This document shows, piece by piece, positions 6,111-7,429 of a stretch of 7,429 bases of DNA. Below the pieces are notes generated by a model that saw nothing but the letters and a program-made list of their open reading frames with translations, made no database searches and was not told where the DNA came from. Within the stretch, counting starts at the first letter, position 1. Every line of letters begins with the position of its first letter. Made by a program: the position numbers and the translations under genes. Source of the stretch: an uncultured Demequina sp. (GTDB lineage Bacteria > Actinomycetota > Actinomycetes > Actinomycetales > Demequinaceae); assembly GCA_937925595.1 (NCBI GenBank), contig CALALQ010000380.1, positions 1 through 7,429 on the forward strand, in the 5' to 3' direction.

Positions 6111-6116
6111 AGCCTA
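6111..6116 (-). promoter_or_regulatory. Possible -10 element of sodA
   Basis: On the minus strand TAGGCT fits TANNNT and would start transcription near 6104, about 50 bases before the ATG. No clear -35 is seen at 17 bp. The box is enclosed by an inverted repeat GGCGATT (6089-6095) / AATCGCC (6120-6126), a candidate operator. Confidence 0.3.
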
Positions 6117-6155
6117 ACGAATCGCCAGGCCCTTTGTAGGCGACAACCTCGCCAC

Positions 6156-6180
6156 AGCGTCGGGCATTCCGCCCGACGCT
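6156..6180 (-). terminator. Terminator hairpin after qcrB
   Basis: AGCGTCGGGC (6156-6165) pairs perfectly with GCCCGACGCT (6171-6180) around a five-base loop, 39 bp after the qcrB stop on the minus strand. There is no T-run behind it, so it may work as an RNA 3'-end stabiliser or with Rho. It separates qcrB from the sodA promoter. Confidence 0.6.
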
Positions 6181-6219
6181 CCACTCACCTATACCCGAAA
6201 GCCCTGGTGGGCAATCGGA

Positions 6220-7429
6220 TCAGTGGTGAGCGTGCTTGGCCTCTTCGTACTCAGCAGGGGTGACAGGCTTGACGCGCTGCTCGTAGTAGAAGTGCGACAG
6301 GCGCTTCTTGAAGCGGTCCCACTTGTATCCCTTGCGGCGCACGCCACGGTCGTTGAACTCGGGCTCAATCTCGATGGGTGCGATGTCGTCGTGCTGGACG
6401 CGCAGCCACACCTCCTGATCCGTGAGCGGCTCGTGGACCTCGATGTACTCACCGTGCTCGTAGCGCACGATGCGACCGGTCTCGTGGCCGTGCAGGACCA
6501 GCTCCCTGTCCTTGCGCTGCAGGCCGAGGCAGATGCGGCGCGTGATGACGAAGCCCAGGATCGGCAGCGCGAAGATGCCGATGCGGTTGAACAGCGTGAT
6601 GTCGTTGAGGGAAAGGTGGAACAGGTTCGCAATGATGTCGTTCGAACCCTCGATTACGAGGACCACGTAGAACAGGATCAGCGCGACGCCGAGGCCCGTG
6701 CGGACGGGCACGTTGCGCGGACGGTCAAGCACGTGGCGCTCGCCGCGGTCACCGGTGGCCCATGCCTCGAACCACGGGTACAGCGCGAGGAACGTGAAGA
6801 ACAGTCCGGGGATGATCACCGCAGGAACGAGGATGTTCCACGACCACGTGAAGCCCCACAGCTCCCACTCACTGGGCACACCGCCCAGCCAGCCTGGCAT
6901 CAGGCGCAGCGCGCCGTCGACAAACAGGATGTACCAGTCGGGCTGGGTGCCTGCGGAGACGGGGGAGGGGTCGTACGGGCCGTAGTTCCACACGGGGTTG
7001 ATGGTGAACAGACCAGCAACGATCGCGATGATGCCAAACACCACGAAGAAGAAGCCACCGGCCTTGGCCGTGTACACGGGGAACAGGGGCAGGCCCACCA
7101 CATTGCGGTGCGAACGGCCGCCGCCCGGGTACTGGGTGTGCTTCTGCAGGAACACCAGGAACAGGTGCACGGCGATGAGGCCAAGGATGAGGCCCGGCAC
7201 CAGCAGGATGTGCGCGGTGAACATGCGAGGAATAAGCACTTCGCCGGGGAACTCCCCGCCGAACAGCCAGTACGAGATGTACGTGCCGATGATCGGGATG
7301 CCCTTGACGACACCGTCGATGATGCGCAGGCCGTTGCCCGAGAGCACGTCGTCGGGAAGCGAGTAGCCGGTGAAGCCGGCAGCGAGCGACAGGATCATCA
7401 GGGGGAACCCGACGAGCCAGTTGATCTCG
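6220..7429 (-). CDS. qcrB: Cytochrome bc1 complex cytochrome b subunit (QcrB), C-terminal part
   Basis: The frame is open from the right edge (…EINWLVGFPLM) to a TGA at 6220-6222, giving about 403 residues; the N-terminal part with the first heme-ligand helix is outside. QcrB oxidises menaquinol and carries hemes bL and bH in the membrane. Residues below are numbered from the first visible methionine at 7398. H63 and H78, separated by 14 residues, are the second pair of heme ligands (TAHILLVPG…AVHLF). PDWY at 153-156 is the quinol-site motif equivalent to PEWY. Further helices lie near 114-133, 180-206 and 237-256. The roughly 100-residue hydrophilic C-terminal extension (HGHETGRIVRYEHGEYIEVHEPL…) is typical of actinobacterial QcrB. 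The rest of the qcr cluster (qcrA, qcrC, ctaE) is expected beyond the right edge. Confidence 0.95.
   Translation of the reverse strand, partial: EINWLVGFPLMILSLAAGFTGYSLPDDVLSGNGLRIIDGVVKGIPIIGTYISYWLFGGEFPGEVLIPRMFTAHILLVPGLILGLIAVHLFLVFLQKHTQYPGGGRSHRNVVGLPLFPVYTAKAGGFFFVVFGIIAIVAGLFTINPVWNYGPYDPSPVSAGTQPDWYILFVDGALRLMPGWLGGVPSEWELWGFTWSWNILVPAVIIPGLFFTFLALYPWFEAWATGDRGERHVLDRPRNVPVRTGLGVALILFYVVLVIEGSNDIIANLFHLSLNDITLFNRIGIFALPILGFVITRRICLGLQRKDRELVLHGHETGRIVRYEHGEYIEVHEPLTDQEVWLRVQHDDIAPIEIEPEFNDRGVRRKGYKWDRFKKRLSHFYYEQRVKPVTPAEYEEAKHAHH

Noticed and set aside
5422..6117. A 231-codon plus-strand open frame opposite sodA
   Set aside because: It is the antisense shadow of sodA, whose metal ligands are all intact, and it has no ribosome binding site or domain.

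Overview
This window looks like chromosomal DNA of a high-GC actinomycete. The evidence is the high-GC codon use, GTG/TTG starts, leaderless-type promoters, a four-helix CtaF subunit and a QcrB with a long hydrophilic C-terminal extension. These traits and the gene order glycerate kinase-like / erpA / (tusA, desulfurase-like) / ctaC-ctaD-ctaF / sodA / qcrB fit Actinomycetota, perhaps Micrococcales. The genus cannot be fixed from the sequence alone.

Layout. Bases 2-250 hold the C-terminal end of a glycerate kinase-like protein (+), and 329-682 hold erpA, an A-type Fe-S carrier (+). erpA converges on a minus-strand sulfur-transfer pair: a cysteine desulfurase-like protein (2046 down to 913) and a TusA-like protein (920 down to 693). 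Only 32 bp separate the desulfurase-like gene from the divergent operon ctaC (2079-2954), ctaD (2954-4714) and ctaF (4718-5119), which encodes subunits II, I and IV of an aa3-type cytochrome c oxidase. After a terminator comes a roughly 200 bp gene-free stretch with a perfect 16 bp inverted repeat. It is followed on the minus strand by sodA (6054 down to 5437), a Mn-type superoxide dismutase, and by the 3' part of qcrB (cytochrome b of complex III), which runs off the right edge.

How they fit together. CtaCDF and QcrB belong to the actinobacterial complex III-IV respiratory system. ErpA would supply Fe-S clusters, and SodA would detoxify superoxide in the cytoplasm. The sulfur-transfer pair is the least ordinary part. 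The desulfurase-like protein keeps its loop cysteine but lacks the PLP Schiff-base lysine and other PLP-site residues. It is separated from TusA by what looks like a single-base frame difference at a run of six C, although in other actinomycetes these two domains occur as one fused protein. The desulfurase-like gene and ctaC appear to be read from back-to-back leaderless promoters whose -10 boxes overlap one perfect 14 bp palindrome.
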